Source: Geobacter sp. (GTDB lineage Bacteria > Desulfobacterota > Desulfuromonadia > Geobacterales > Geobacteraceae). From it: a stretch of DNA of 23,612 bases. A program made the position numbers and the translations under genes. The stretch's first letter is position 1; each line of letters starts with the position of its first letter. Of this stretch, positions 1 through 7,579 are shown piece after piece. Under the pieces are notes generated by a model, which was given only the letters and a program-made list of their open reading frames with translations, was not told where the DNA came from and did no database searches. Location of the stretch: assembly GCA_003490025.1 (NCBI GenBank), contig DNJC01000156.1:1-23612 (forward strand). The letters run 5' to 3'.

Positions 1-23
1 TCTACCAACTGAGCTAAGATGGC
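1..23 (-). tRNA. tRNA 5' end (partial, cut by window edge)
   Basis: Read on the minus strand, the bases start GCCATCT, then TA, then GCTCAGTTGGTAGA. This is a 7-base acceptor strand, the T8-A9 linker, and a D-stem/D-loop of standard form. The gene runs off the left edge, so the anticodon is not visible and the isotype cannot be assigned. A GCC... acceptor with this D arm would suit tRNA-Thr among others, but that is a guess. The 5' end is fixed at position 23 by counting seven bases back from TAGCTC. Confidence 0.8.
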
Positions 24-353
24 GCTAATGGGTTTACGTGTATTGATTGTAGCTAGAAATTGTGTCTGCAAATGAAGTCGAAAGCAGGCGTTTCTTTTAC
101 CGTAAAATGCCAGTTCCGTCAATGACATTCTACCAGGATCGTCATCCCACCCGGAATGATGGTAAGGAAAAATTCTTGGCGCCTGACATCGCGGCTGAAC
201 ATCTTCACTAACGCCGCCGGCACCTTAGTCCCGCCTGGGCAGCCAACAAGCAGGCGGACACAGCGGCGGCCAGTCGGTAAGTCCCCTCGACCGTTTGCTT
301 TATAACTCGAATTGTGTTACATAATGTCGGCATATATAATTATCTGCCGACGT
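24..353. other. non-coding stretch between tRNA and abiE pair
   Basis: About 330 bases with no convincing gene on either strand. Apart from the likely tRNA promoter at the left end I see only short imperfect inverted repeats, such as TCATCC/GGAATGA around 141-166. No recognisable transposon end, integrase or direct repeat of the tRNA end is present. The promoter for the abiE genes should lie here, but I cannot defend a specific -35/-10 pair. Confidence 0.5.
46..51 (-). promoter_or_regulatory. possible -10 element of the tRNA promoter
   Basis: On the minus strand TACAAT lies 22 bases upstream of the tRNA 5' end, matching the -10 consensus at five of six positions. It would give a short 5' leader of about 16 bases. 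No good -35 sits at 17 bases; TTGCAG lies 14 bases upstream, which is too close. This is a weak call resting mainly on position. Confidence 0.3.
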
Positions 354-360
354 GGAAGGG
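354..360 (+). promoter_or_regulatory. ribosome binding site deciding a TTG start
   Basis: GGAAGGG sits 7 bases before the TTG at 368. The upstream in-frame GTG at 314 has no purine-rich sequence at a usable distance. This favours the TTG as the true start of the AbiEi gene. Confidence 0.6.
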
Positions 361-367
361 CTCAGCT

Positions 368-970
368 TTGAAAATAACACCGATAGATAAAATCATCAGC
401 CTGGCAAGAGCGTGTGGCATTATCCGCCCCCGGGATCTTGATGCGTACGGCGTTCCCAGGGAATATCTGCGCCGCCTTTGCGCCAAGGGAATCCTGGAGC
501 GCGAGTCCCGCGGCATCTATACGCTTAGAGATGTCGAACTGACTCAGCACCACAGCTTGATGCAGGCATGCAAGCGACTGCCGAAAGGGGTGGCCTGTCT
601 ACTCTCCGCCCTCCGCTTCCATGGTCTCACCACCCAGGCCCCCTTTGAGATCTGGATGGCCATTGACCGCAAGGCACGCCTACCTAAGGTGGAAGGGGTT
701 CCGCTACGGATCGTTCGTTTTTCCGGGGAGGCCCTCACGGAGGGAGTTGAGCGCCATATGATCGAAGGAATAGAGGTGAGCGTATATTGTCCTGCCAAGA
801 CTATCGCAGACTGCTTTAAATACCGCAACAAGATCGGGCTGGATGTGGCCCTCGAAGCTCTGCGCGAATGTCGGCGCGAGCGTCGCTGCACCATGGACGA
901 TCTTTGGCGGTATGCCAAGATCTGCCGGGTGGCAAACGTCATACGCCCTTACCTGGAGGCTCTTTCGTGA
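368..970 (+). CDS. abiEi: AbiEi-family antitoxin / transcriptional repressor (type IV TA)
   Basis: This is a 200-residue protein if it starts at TTG 368, or 218 residues from GTG 314; 368 has the better ribosome binding site. The N-terminal ~60 residues form the winged-helix-like region typical of AbiEi antitoxins: a DLDAYGVPREYLRRL helix-turn-helix followed by the wing GILERESRGIYTL. The remainder resembles the AbiEi C-terminal domain, with PKGVACLLSALRFHGL and then YCPAKTIADCFKYRNKIGLD, a core pattern of that family. Family members repress their own operon and counteract the partner nucleotidyltransferase toxin. The gene overlaps the downstream toxin gene by four bases (GTGA), so the pair is translationally coupled. 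The family call is firm. Autoregulation is inferred from characterised relatives. Confidence 0.85.
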   Translation: MKITPIDKIISLARACGIIRPRDLDAYGVPREYLRRLCAKGILERESRGIYTLRDVELTQHHSLMQACKRLPKGVACLLSALRFHGLTTQAPFEIWMAIDRKARLPKVEGVPLRIVRFSGEALTEGVERHMIEGIEVSVYCPAKTIADCFKYRNKIGLDVALEALRECRRERRCTMDDLWRYAKICRVANVIRPYLEALS

Positions 971-1902
971 CCAGAAAGGATCTATCTGACATTTCCGCTT
1001 CCGTGCGGCAGCGTCTTCTGAATAGATCTAAGGAGCAAGGCGAGGATTTTCAGCTTGCCCTCACCCGGTTCATCTTGGAGAGACTCCTTTATCGTCTGGG
1101 CCGTTCCGAGTTCCGAGAACAGTTCATTCTCAAGGGCGCCATGCTCTTTTCCCTGTGGGGCAACACGCCTCACAGGGCCACACGCGACATTGACTTTCTT
1201 GGCTTTGGGGAGAGTGCAGTCAACAGGCTTGTACAGATTTTTCAGACCGTGTGTCTGACGCGGGTTGAAAATGACGGAGTCACTTTTCTTCAGCAAAGCG
1301 CCAGGGGGATGGAAATACGTGAAGACCAGGAATATGACGGAGTGCGAATAACCTTGGAGGCGCGTCTGGGAGGGGCACGGATACCGGTGCAAGTTGATAT
1401 CGGGTTCGGTGATACTGTTATCCCTGAGGCGGGCTATGCGGAATATCCGACTTCGCTCGACTTCCCTGCACCATATATCCGCGTCTACCCCCGGGAAACA
1501 GTTGTCGCAGAGAAATTCCAGGCAATGGTATATCTCGGCATGGCTAACAGCCGAATGAAAGACTACTATGACCTCTGGATCATAGGAAAGACGTTCCCCT
1601 TTGAGGGAAGAATCCTGGCACAGGCGATCATGGCCACGTTTTCACGACGCAGAACCGCTTTAGCCGAAGTCCTCCCCTTGGCACTGACGGTGGAATTTTC
1701 CGGAAACCTCGGCAAGCAGACTCAATGGCGAGCGTTTGTCAAAAGGAACCAACTGGCACCAGCCGATTTATTCCTGCCCATAGTTATTGCCGAAATTCGA
1801 GAGTTTCTTCAACCGCCTTTGATTGCCGCTGCGCGGGGAGAAACTTTTGATTTTTCCTGGCCGCCAGGAGGGCCGTGGCGGCAGGTAGCAGGCGGAGTGT
1901 GA
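967..1902 (+). CDS. abiEii: AbiEii-family nucleotidyltransferase toxin
   Basis: This is a 311-residue protein starting at GTG 967, which overlaps the antitoxin stop codon (GTGA) and has GGAGG at 955-959, 7 bases upstream. A longer open frame begins at 868 but runs inside the antitoxin gene. Catalytic nucleotidyltransferase features are present: FILKGAMLF at residues ~53-61 (the K-G motif) and RATRDIDFLGF at ~70-80, with acidic residues D74 and D76. A later block, VVAEKFQAM...MKDYYDLW near residues 178-204, is the other AbiEii/AbiGii signature. Known members transfer nucleotides to tRNA and stall growth, and some AbiE systems abort phage infection. The active-site residues look intact, so the toxin is probably functional. 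It is somewhat AT-richer than the cytochrome genes, consistent with horizontal transfer. Confidence 0.88.
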   Translation: MTRKDLSDISASVRQRLLNRSKEQGEDFQLALTRFILERLLYRLGRSEFREQFILKGAMLFSLWGNTPHRATRDIDFLGFGESAVNRLVQIFQTVCLTRVENDGVTFLQQSARGMEIREDQEYDGVRITLEARLGGARIPVQVDIGFGDTVIPEAGYAEYPTSLDFPAPYIRVYPRETVVAEKFQAMVYLGMANSRMKDYYDLWIIGKTFPFEGRILAQAIMATFSRRRTALAEVLPLALTVEFSGNLGKQTQWRAFVKRNQLAPADLFLPIVIAEIREFLQPPLIAAARGETFDFSWPPGGPWRQVAGGV

Positions 1903-1953
1903 AATATTTCAGATTTTATTTCTTTCCTGCTAGAGCTGTTTGAGAAGTATCAG

Positions 1954-2268
1954 GTGATACTGTCCGAGAACAGTAATCTGAAAGAAGAAATTAGAGCTTT
2001 GAAGGCACAGTTGGGCATTGCGGAAGCGCGGATTCCTGCTGATGAAATTTCAGTGCGTGAATCCGAATCCGAAATGACCGACCAACAATCTGTGGGCAAA
2101 GTATTGCCTCCAGGCATAAACAGTAACTCTGTCCCAAGTGAAAAAATCAGGCTGTATATGTCGCTCTTCAAGGGACGGGACGATGTTTATGCCAAGAGAT
2201 GGGAAAGCAAACAGAAGGAAAAGTCCGGATATTCGCCTTCGTGTCTGAATGAATGGGGGAACATGTAG
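1954..2268 (+). pseudogene. truncated N-terminal fragment of a TOTE conflict-system primase/helicase
   Basis: The open frame encodes 104 residues from GTG 1954 (GAGAAG upstream). It begins with a coiled coil (SENSNLKEEIRALKAQLG), then a linker, then KIRLYMSLFKGRDDVYAKRW and SGYSPSCLNEW. I recognise that last part as the start of the archaeo-eukaryotic primase domain of TOTE conflict proteins, large enzymes combining primase, helicase and nuclease parts. Right after NEW the frame reads G-N-M and stops, so more than 90% of a typical protein is missing. The coiled coil reads sensibly upstream to about 1906 in the same frame (FISFLLELFEKYQ) but offers no ATG, GTG or TTG there, which suggests the original start is also lost. 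I infer a dead remnant. A short independent protein is possible but less likely. The family call is from memory of the motif. Confidence 0.62.
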
Positions 2269-2326
2269 TCGCACTCCGGTGAAAATAGCTTTATAGGCGC
2301 TAATTAATGTGATATGGAGTTGACGT

Positions 2327-3568
2327 TTGGCGGCGTTAACTTCTTTCGAGCATGCGAGTGCGAATATGGAATCTGCACAACTTTCACTATTGATAGTTGA
2401 AGATGACGATGCCGCCCGTGCCAGTCTGCGCAATCTCATAGCCATGGAGTTCCCCTCCGTGACCATCCGAACCGCCGATAACGGTCAGGCCGGTCTGGAG
2501 TGCTACGTACGCCATCCGGCAGAGATGGTTTTGACCGATATCCATATGCCGCTCATGGACGGCATCGGCATGGCAACCGAAATAAAGTCCAGGAATCCGG
2601 ACGTTGCCATCATCGCCCTGACCTCCTATTCGGATACAAAATACCTGTTGCAGGCGATAGAGATAGGAATCGACCACTACCTGTTGAAGCCGCTGGATTT
2701 CGAAAAGCTTTACATATTGATTCACAAAAAAATTGCGTCGATAAAGGACAGCTATAAGCAAAAGACGATGGCTGCGGCCCTGCTGAAGTATCAAGATGAG
2801 CTGAAGGCCGCCAATGAGCTACTCGAACAGCGCGTCAGTGAACGGACTGCGGCCCTGGAGGCATCGATCAAAGACCAGGAGGCTTTCAGCTACTCGGTCT
2901 CGCACGACCTGCGCGCCCCTTTGCGCCACATCAACAGTTTCAGCTCGATTCTGCTTGAGGAGTATGCCCGGCACCTTCCCGGTGATGCCAAGGATTACCT
3001 GGGCAGGATCATCGACGCCTCGAAAAGGATGGGGGCTTTCATCGATCACCTGCTGGAGTCGTCCCGGGTCGGGCGGTCGGAGATCAGGCAGGAGCGGGTG
3101 GACCTGAGCGAACTGGCGCAAACGATGCTCGGCATGTTGCAGGAGCTCGATCCGGGTCGGGAGATCGAATGCAGCATCGAGAGAGAATTGGTAGTCATGG
3201 GCGATCACACCCTGCTCAAGCAGCTGCTGCAGAATCTCCTCAGCAACGCCTGGAAATATAGCGCCCTCAAACCGATGTCGCATATCGAGTTCGGCTTCGC
3301 CCGGGAGCAGTCGGCATTCTTCATCAAGGACAACGGCGCCGGCTTCGACATGGCCTATAAGGACGATCTTTTCAAGGCCTTCCAGCGGCTTCACGGGGCT
3401 GAATTCGAAGGCGACGGCATAGGCCTCAGCACGGCGCAACGCATCGTCGAGCTGCATGGAGGCCGGATCTGGGCCGAAGGGAGCGTGGGGCGGGGGGCGG
3501 CCTTTTATTTCACCCTGCCGCAAAATCATGAGGAGGCAGCTTGTCACCCCGATGGTTTGGACAGATAA
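2327..3568 (+). CDS. receiver-histidine kinase hybrid (REC-HisKA-HATPase)
   Basis: 413 residues from TTG 2327 (GGAG at 2316-2319, 7 bases upstream). ATG 2366 is an alternative that would start 13 residues later with no clear ribosome binding site. The REC domain spans ~residues 20-138 with the acidic pair E25-D26-D27, phospho-acceptor D71 (LTDIHMP), T99 and K121. A coiled coil covers ~145-182. The dimerisation/phospho-acceptor domain has H193 in SVSHDLRAPLRH. The ATP-binding domain has the N box NLLSNAWKY, a G1 box DNGAGF and a G2 box GDGIGLSTAQRIVELHGG. No membrane segment or signal peptide is visible, so it is cytoplasmic and is switched by phosphorylation of its own receiver or by partner proteins. 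It lies upstream of a chemotaxis-type fusion kinase and a single receiver, and its REC domain resembles that receiver, suggesting one phospho-signalling network. The input signal is unknown. Confidence 0.9.
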   Translation: MAALTSFEHASANMESAQLSLLIVEDDDAARASLRNLIAMEFPSVTIRTADNGQAGLECYVRHPAEMVLTDIHMPLMDGIGMATEIKSRNPDVAIIALTSYSDTKYLLQAIEIGIDHYLLKPLDFEKLYILIHKKIASIKDSYKQKTMAAALLKYQDELKAANELLEQRVSERTAALEASIKDQEAFSYSVSHDLRAPLRHINSFSSILLEEYARHLPGDAKDYLGRIIDASKRMGAFIDHLLESSRVGRSEIRQERVDLSELAQTMLGMLQELDPGREIECSIERELVVMGDHTLLKQLLQNLLSNAWKYSALKPMSHIEFGFAREQSAFFIKDNGAGFDMAYKDDLFKAFQRLHGAEFEGDGIGLSTAQRIVELHGGRIWAEGSVGRGAAFYFTLPQNHEEAACHPDGLDR

Positions 3569-3619
3569 TAGCCTCTGTCCCGGTTCCGCCCCTCCTCCCC
3601 TCCTTTCACCCATCCCCGA

Positions 3620-3640
3620 CCCTCCCCTTGAAGGGGAGGG
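3620..3640. repeat. GC-rich perfect inverted repeat (10-bp arms)
   Basis: CCCTCCCCTT and AAGGGGAGGG flank one G, making a perfect palindrome inside a C/G-rich intergenic stretch. Dispersed C-rich/G-rich palindromes of this look are common between genes in Geobacter genomes, so I read it as a REP-like element and not a gene-specific site. There is no T run, so it is not a standard terminator for either strand. Confidence 0.65.
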
Positions 3641-3696
3641 GGAGATTGCCGCAGGGGGGCTTGAAGCTGGTGCGAGCCAGGAGAAATCCCCCCCGC

Positions 3697-3717
3697 CCCC
3701 CCTTTCCCAAAGGGGGG
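3697..3717. repeat. second inverted repeat overlapping the next gene's ribosome binding site
   Basis: CCCCCCTTT and AAAGGGGGG form a 9-bp perfect stem with a three-base CCC loop. The right arm, AGGGGGG at 3711-3717, is also the only Shine-Dalgarno-like sequence for ATG 3725, seven bases downstream. Folding of the mRNA would hide that site. The form CCCCCTTT...AAAGGGGG recurs as an intergenic repeat in many Geobacter-like genomes; that is from general knowledge and was not tested here. Confidence 0.65.
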
Positions 3718-3724
3718 AAAGTCG

Positions 3725-6700
3725 ATGAACAGTTGGCGCAAGTTTGGCGCGAATCAGGTAGTTAAATGGTGTGACCCGGAAGTTTGCGGGCTGGAGGCCG
3801 GATTGGCAAACGCGGCACAAGAGGACAAGCCTCTCTACGTGGTGGGAATCGGCGCGTCTGCCGGCGGCCTGCTTGCGCTGCAACAATTTTTCGACAGCAT
3901 GCCGGGCGACAGCGGCATCTGCTTCGTGATAATTCAGCACCTCTCTCCCGATTTCGAGAGCCAGATGGATCGGCTTTTGAGTCGCCACACCTCGATGCCG
4001 GTACAAAAGGTTACCGAAGGCATCATCCTGAAGTCAAATCACGTCTACCTGAACACTTCCATGACCCAACTGGAGATAAGGGAGAGGCACCTGTTCCTGA
4101 CCCCGGTTTCCTCGGATCAGCATGTGGATCTGCCGATCGACGTTTTTTTCAGGTCCCTGGCCGGGTCACTGGGGGCGCGAGCGATCGGAGTGGTCCTCTC
4201 CGGTACCGGCACGGACGGCTCGGACGGCATCAGGTTCATCGAGAGATCCGGCGGGCTGGTCCTGGTGCAGAGCCCGGAATCCGCCCAGTTCGATGCCATG
4301 CCGAAAAGCGCGATGGACACAGGCGTTTCCCATTTCGTGGTGAGCCCGTCGGAGATGCCCGGCATCATCGTGAACCATGCCGCCAGCCCGCAGACGCACC
4401 CGACCCAAGGTCCGCCCGTGGTGGAACTGAGCGAAGGGGACGCCGATTACCAGGAGGTATTCAGCCTGTTGCAGCGCGAGTACAGCCTGGACTTCGGCCG
4501 GTACAAAATCGGGACTGTCGGTCGCCGGATCGGCCGGCGCATGGGATACCGGCGCATCGGGGAGATTTCCGCCTACCTGGAAATCCTGAGATCGGACAAG
4601 CAGGAACTCGACGACCTTTACCACGACCTGCTGATCGGGGTGACGGAGTTTTTCCGGGACGACCGGTCGTTTGACTACCTCGAGACGAGCATCATACCGG
4701 AGCTTTTCGACCGCCTCTCCCCGGGGGAGGACATGCGCGCCTGGTCGGCCGGTTGCGCCACCGGAGAGGAGGCGTACTCCCTGGCTATCCTCCTGGCGGA
4801 GAAGGCGTCCGACCTCGGCTTCCCCGGCAAGATCAGCGTGTTTGCGACAGACGTCCACAAGCGTTCCCTCGAATCGGCAGCCAAGGGGCTCTTTACGCGG
4901 GACGCCCTGGCGAAAGTAAGCGGCGAGCGCCTGGAGCGGTTTTTCATAAAGGTGGACGACAACCAGTTCAAGGTGAAGGCAGAGCTGAGAAAGATGCTCA
5001 CCTTCTCCCATCACGACCTGACCCGGGACATGCCGTTTTGCAAGCTGGACCTGATCTGCTGCCGGAACCTGCTGATATACCTGCAGCCGGAGACGCAGAA
5101 AAAGGTGCTGTCGCTGTTTCATTTCGCCCTGAAAATGAACGGAATACTGTTCCTGGGCAAGAGTGAAGGGATAGGAGCGCTGGCGACGGAGTTCGATGTG
5201 ATCTCCACGCAGCACAAGATATTTCGCAAGGTTCGAGAACAAAAGCTGGCGCTCGATGTCGACTCCAGCCGCAAAGGAACAAACTTGGTCATACCCCGCA
5301 AAGATACCCAACCCGCCCAGCTGCGACCCGCCACTTTGGATCGCAGGATCCTCAACGACTACGACACCCTGCTGGACCGGCACATGCCCCCGGGGATCCT
5401 CGTGGACGAGAAATTCCAGGTGCTTCACTGCTTCGGCAACGTCGCTCCCTTCATGAAGCCGCTGAAAGGGCGAATAGACACCAGCGTACTCAGCATGGTG
5501 GAGGGAAATCTCCACATCGCCGTCAGCACCTTGCTGCAGAAAGTGAAAAAGACCGCCCAGACGATGGTGGCGCGCGACGTACGGGTCAAAAGCGGGGAAG
5601 AAGAGTGTGTGGTCGACGTGACGGTCGATCCGGTCCCCTATGACAACGCCGATACCCTTCATTACCATATCTATCTGCAGAAGGAGCCGGATCCTGTCGA
5701 GGTGCGGCAAACCGTCGAGGAATCCACCCCTTTCGAGCCGAGTCTCTACTACCGCCAGCATCTCTCCGACCTGGAACTCGAGCTGCAGAGCACCAGGACG
5801 GAACTCCTCGACACCCAGGATAACCTGCAGGCAACCAGCGAGGCGCTGAATGCGACCAACGAGGAACTCCAGGCTGCCAACGAAGAGCTGCAGTCGGCGA
5901 ACGAGGAGCTGAACAGTGCCAACGAGGAATTGCACAGCACCAACGAGGAACTCTACTCCGTCAACATGGAGTACGAGCGGAGCAACATAGAGCTGAAGCA
6001 GCTCAATGTCGATCTCGTGAACCTGCTGACCAGCATCGACAGCGGCATCATCTTCCTCGACAAGGAGATGCGCATCCGCAAGTTCAATCCGGCAATCTCC
6101 GCATACTTCAAGCTGCTCCCCCAGGACGTCGGTCGCCCCATCGACCACATCGCCTACCAGCTTGAGGATCAGAGCGAGTTTTACCAGGACATACGGAGCG
6201 TACTTGCCGACGGGACGGTCATCGAAAAAGGGGTCGAGACCAAAGAGGGAGAGTGGCTGCTCAGCCGGATCATGCCTTTCAAGTCGGAGGAAGGGCGCAG
6301 GGAAGGGGTGGTGATCACCTTCACCGACATATCGCAGGTAAAGGAAGCGGAGCTGAAGGTCGGCAAGCTCAACGAAGAACTGGCGATGCGCGTGAAGGAA
6401 CTGGAAGAGACCTATCGCAAGCTGGAGGCGGAAACTGCAGAACGCCTGCGGGCCATGGAGGAACTCCGGCAAAAAGACCGGTTGATGCTCCAGCAAAGCC
6501 GCATGGCTGCCATGGGCGAGATGCTTGGGAACATAGCTCATCAGTGGCGCCAGCCGCTGAACGTCCTGGGGCTCAAGATCCAGGAATTGCGCATTTCCCA
6601 GAAGCACGGCAGGCTCACCGAGGATTTTCTGAATCTCACCGTCGACAAGGTGATGGAACTCATCCAGCACATGTCGCAGACCATCGACGATTTTCGCGAG

Positions 6701-7132
6701 TTCCTGGTGCTCGACAAGGAAAAGCAACTGTTCCGGGTCGACGAGGTGGTCAGGAAATCCGTCTCGCTGATGGAGGGGAGCCTCAAGGATCGCAGCATCG
6801 CCATCGAGGTAGAGTCCACTGGCGACCCCGGCATAAACGGCCGTTCCAACGAGTTCGGGCAGGTGATCCTCAACATCCTGGTGAATGCCAAGGATGCCTT
6901 TGGAGAACAGGAGCGGACCGACGCGAAGATAGCGGTGCGGTCATGGGAGGAGAACGGCAAGGCCGTGGTGACCATAGCCGACAACGCGGGCGGCATCCCG
7001 GAGGAGATCATCGGCAAGATATTCGACGCCTACTTCACCACCAAGCCGTTGGGGAAGGGGACCGGAGTCGGGCTCTTCATGTCCAACACCATAGTCGATC
7101 GCATGGGGGGCGCCTTTCGGTCCGCAATGTAG
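3725..7132 (+). CDS. CheB-CheR-coiled coil-PAS-histidine kinase fusion (C-terminus frameshifted)
   Basis: 1135 residues from ATG 3725; TTG 3803 (residue 27, with GGAGG at 3793-3797) is a credible alternative start nearer the first domain. Order of domains: CheB methylesterase (~36-215) with GIGASAGG (S45), QH72 and GTGTDG (D164) as the catalytic Ser-His-Asp. CheR methyltransferase (~235-500) with the SAM-binding WSAGCATGEEAYSLAI at 340 and RNLLIYL near 446. A linker region. A coiled coil of NEEL-type heptads (~680-765). A PAS domain (~770-870). A second coiled coil. A kinase core with H939 in IAHQWRQPL, followed by the ATP-binding domain (ILVNAKDAF, DNAGG, GKGTGVGL). Such fusions link receptor-type modification chemistry to phosphorelay; the substrate is unknown. 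The reading frame ends early at TAG 7130. The -1 frame supplies the expected ending GGRLSVRN...FRIEV to TGA 7162-7164, next to the following receiver gene. Confidence 0.88.
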   Translation: MNSWRKFGANQVVKWCDPEVCGLEAGLANAAQEDKPLYVVGIGASAGGLLALQQFFDSMPGDSGICFVIIQHLSPDFESQMDRLLSRHTSMPVQKVTEGIILKSNHVYLNTSMTQLEIRERHLFLTPVSSDQHVDLPIDVFFRSLAGSLGARAIGVVLSGTGTDGSDGIRFIERSGGLVLVQSPESAQFDAMPKSAMDTGVSHFVVSPSEMPGIIVNHAASPQTHPTQGPPVVELSEGDADYQEVFSLLQREYSLDFGRYKIGTVGRRIGRRMGYRRIGEISAYLEILRSDKQELDDLYHDLLIGVTEFFRDDRSFDYLETSIIPELFDRLSPGEDMRAWSAGCATGEEAYSLAILLAEKASDLGFPGKISVFATDVHKRSLESAAKGLFTRDALAKVSGERLERFFIKVDDNQFKVKAELRKMLTFSHHDLTRDMPFCKLDLICCRNLLIYLQPETQKKVLSLFHFALKMNGILFLGKSEGIGALATEFDVISTQHKIFRKVREQKLALDVDSSRKGTNLVIPRKDTQPAQLRPATLDRRILNDYDTLLDRHMPPGILVDEKFQVLHCFGNVAPFMKPLKGRIDTSVLSMVEGNLHIAVSTLLQKVKKTAQTMVARDVRVKSGEEECVVDVTVDPVPYDNADTLHYHIYLQKEPDPVEVRQTVEESTPFEPSLYYRQHLSDLELELQSTRTELLDTQDNLQATSEALNATNEELQAANEELQSANEELNSANEELHSTNEELYSVNMEYERSNIELKQLNVDLVNLLTSIDSGIIFLDKEMRIRKFNPAISAYFKLLPQDVGRPIDHIAYQLEDQSEFYQDIRSVLADGTVIEKGVETKEGEWLLSRIMPFKSEEGRREGVVITFTDISQVKEAELKVGKLNEELAMRVKELEETYRKLEAETAERLRAMEELRQKDRLMLQQSRMAAMGEMLGNIAHQWRQPLNVLGLKIQELRISQKHGRLTEDFLNLTVDKVMELIQHMSQTIDDFREFLVLDKEKQLFRVDEVVRKSVSLMEGSLKDRSIAIEVESTGDPGINGRSNEFGQVILNILVNAKDAFGEQERTDAKIAVRSWEENGKAVVTIADNAGGIPEEIIGKIFDAYFTTKPLGKGTGVGLFMSNTIVDRMGGAFRSAM
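7105..7110 (+). other. G6 tract at an apparent one-base deletion
   Basis: AT followed by six G and then CGCC. With seven G the kinase frame would read M-G-G-R-L-S-V-R-N and run to TGA 7162-7164, matching the usual end of this ATP-binding domain. With six it reads M-G-G-A-F-R-S-A-M-stop. A homopolymer length change, a sequencing error or ribosomal/polymerase slippage would all fit. Confidence 0.75.
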
Positions 7133-7165
7133 CGGGCGGTGCAGAGTTCCGGATCGAGGTGTGAC

Positions 7166-7579
7166 GTGGATGAGGCACGGGAAGGAAAAACCCGGACAAG
7201 CATCCTCATCGTCGAAGACGACGCCGCGGCTCTGGAGATCGCCACCCGGCTCGTCGCACTGGAATTTCCCCATGCCGCAATATACTCGGCGGTGGACGGC
7301 GTCATGGGGCTGGAGCAGTTCAACGATCATCATCCGGACATCGTCATCACCGACATCGGCCTCCCCTTGAAGAACGGTATCGAGATGGCGCGGGAGATGA
7401 AGCTGGTCCGGCCGGAGACGAAGTTCATCGTGCTGAGCGCGTACAACGAGAAGGACCTTCTTGAGCAGTTCAAGCAAATCGGTATCAACAGCTACCTCTT
7501 GAAGCCGCTTAACTTCGGTCATTTGACTGCAGCCATTGCAAGATGCATAGCTGAAATCGCCTCCGACAGAACACGGTAA
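7166..7579 (+). CDS. single-domain response regulator (CheY-like receiver)
   Basis: 137 residues from GTG 7166, preceded by GAGGTG at 7156-7161. An upstream in-frame GTG at 7139 would add nine residues without a good ribosome binding site. The protein is one receiver domain: acidic residues E17-D18-D19, phospho-acceptor D63 in ITDIGLP, S91 at the switch position and K113 in LLKPL. There is no output domain, so it should act by protein-protein contact or as a phosphate shuttle. It begins one base after the TGA that would end the frame-restored kinase upstream, so the two were built as a coupled pair. Its sequence resembles the REC domain of the hybrid kinase at 2327-3568 (shared IVEDD, LEFP/MEFP, LLKPL), pointing to duplication within the cluster. 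Confidence 0.88.
   Translation: MDEAREGKTRTSILIVEDDAAALEIATRLVALEFPHAAIYSAVDGVMGLEQFNDHHPDIVITDIGLPLKNGIEMAREMKLVRPETKFIVLSAYNEKDLLEQFKQIGINSYLLKPLNFGHLTAAIARCIAEIASDRTR

Noticed and set aside
868..966. Longer start for the AbiEii toxin
   Set aside because: The extra 33 residues lie inside the antitoxin gene in another frame; GTG 967 has GGAGG and the usual 4-base overlap.
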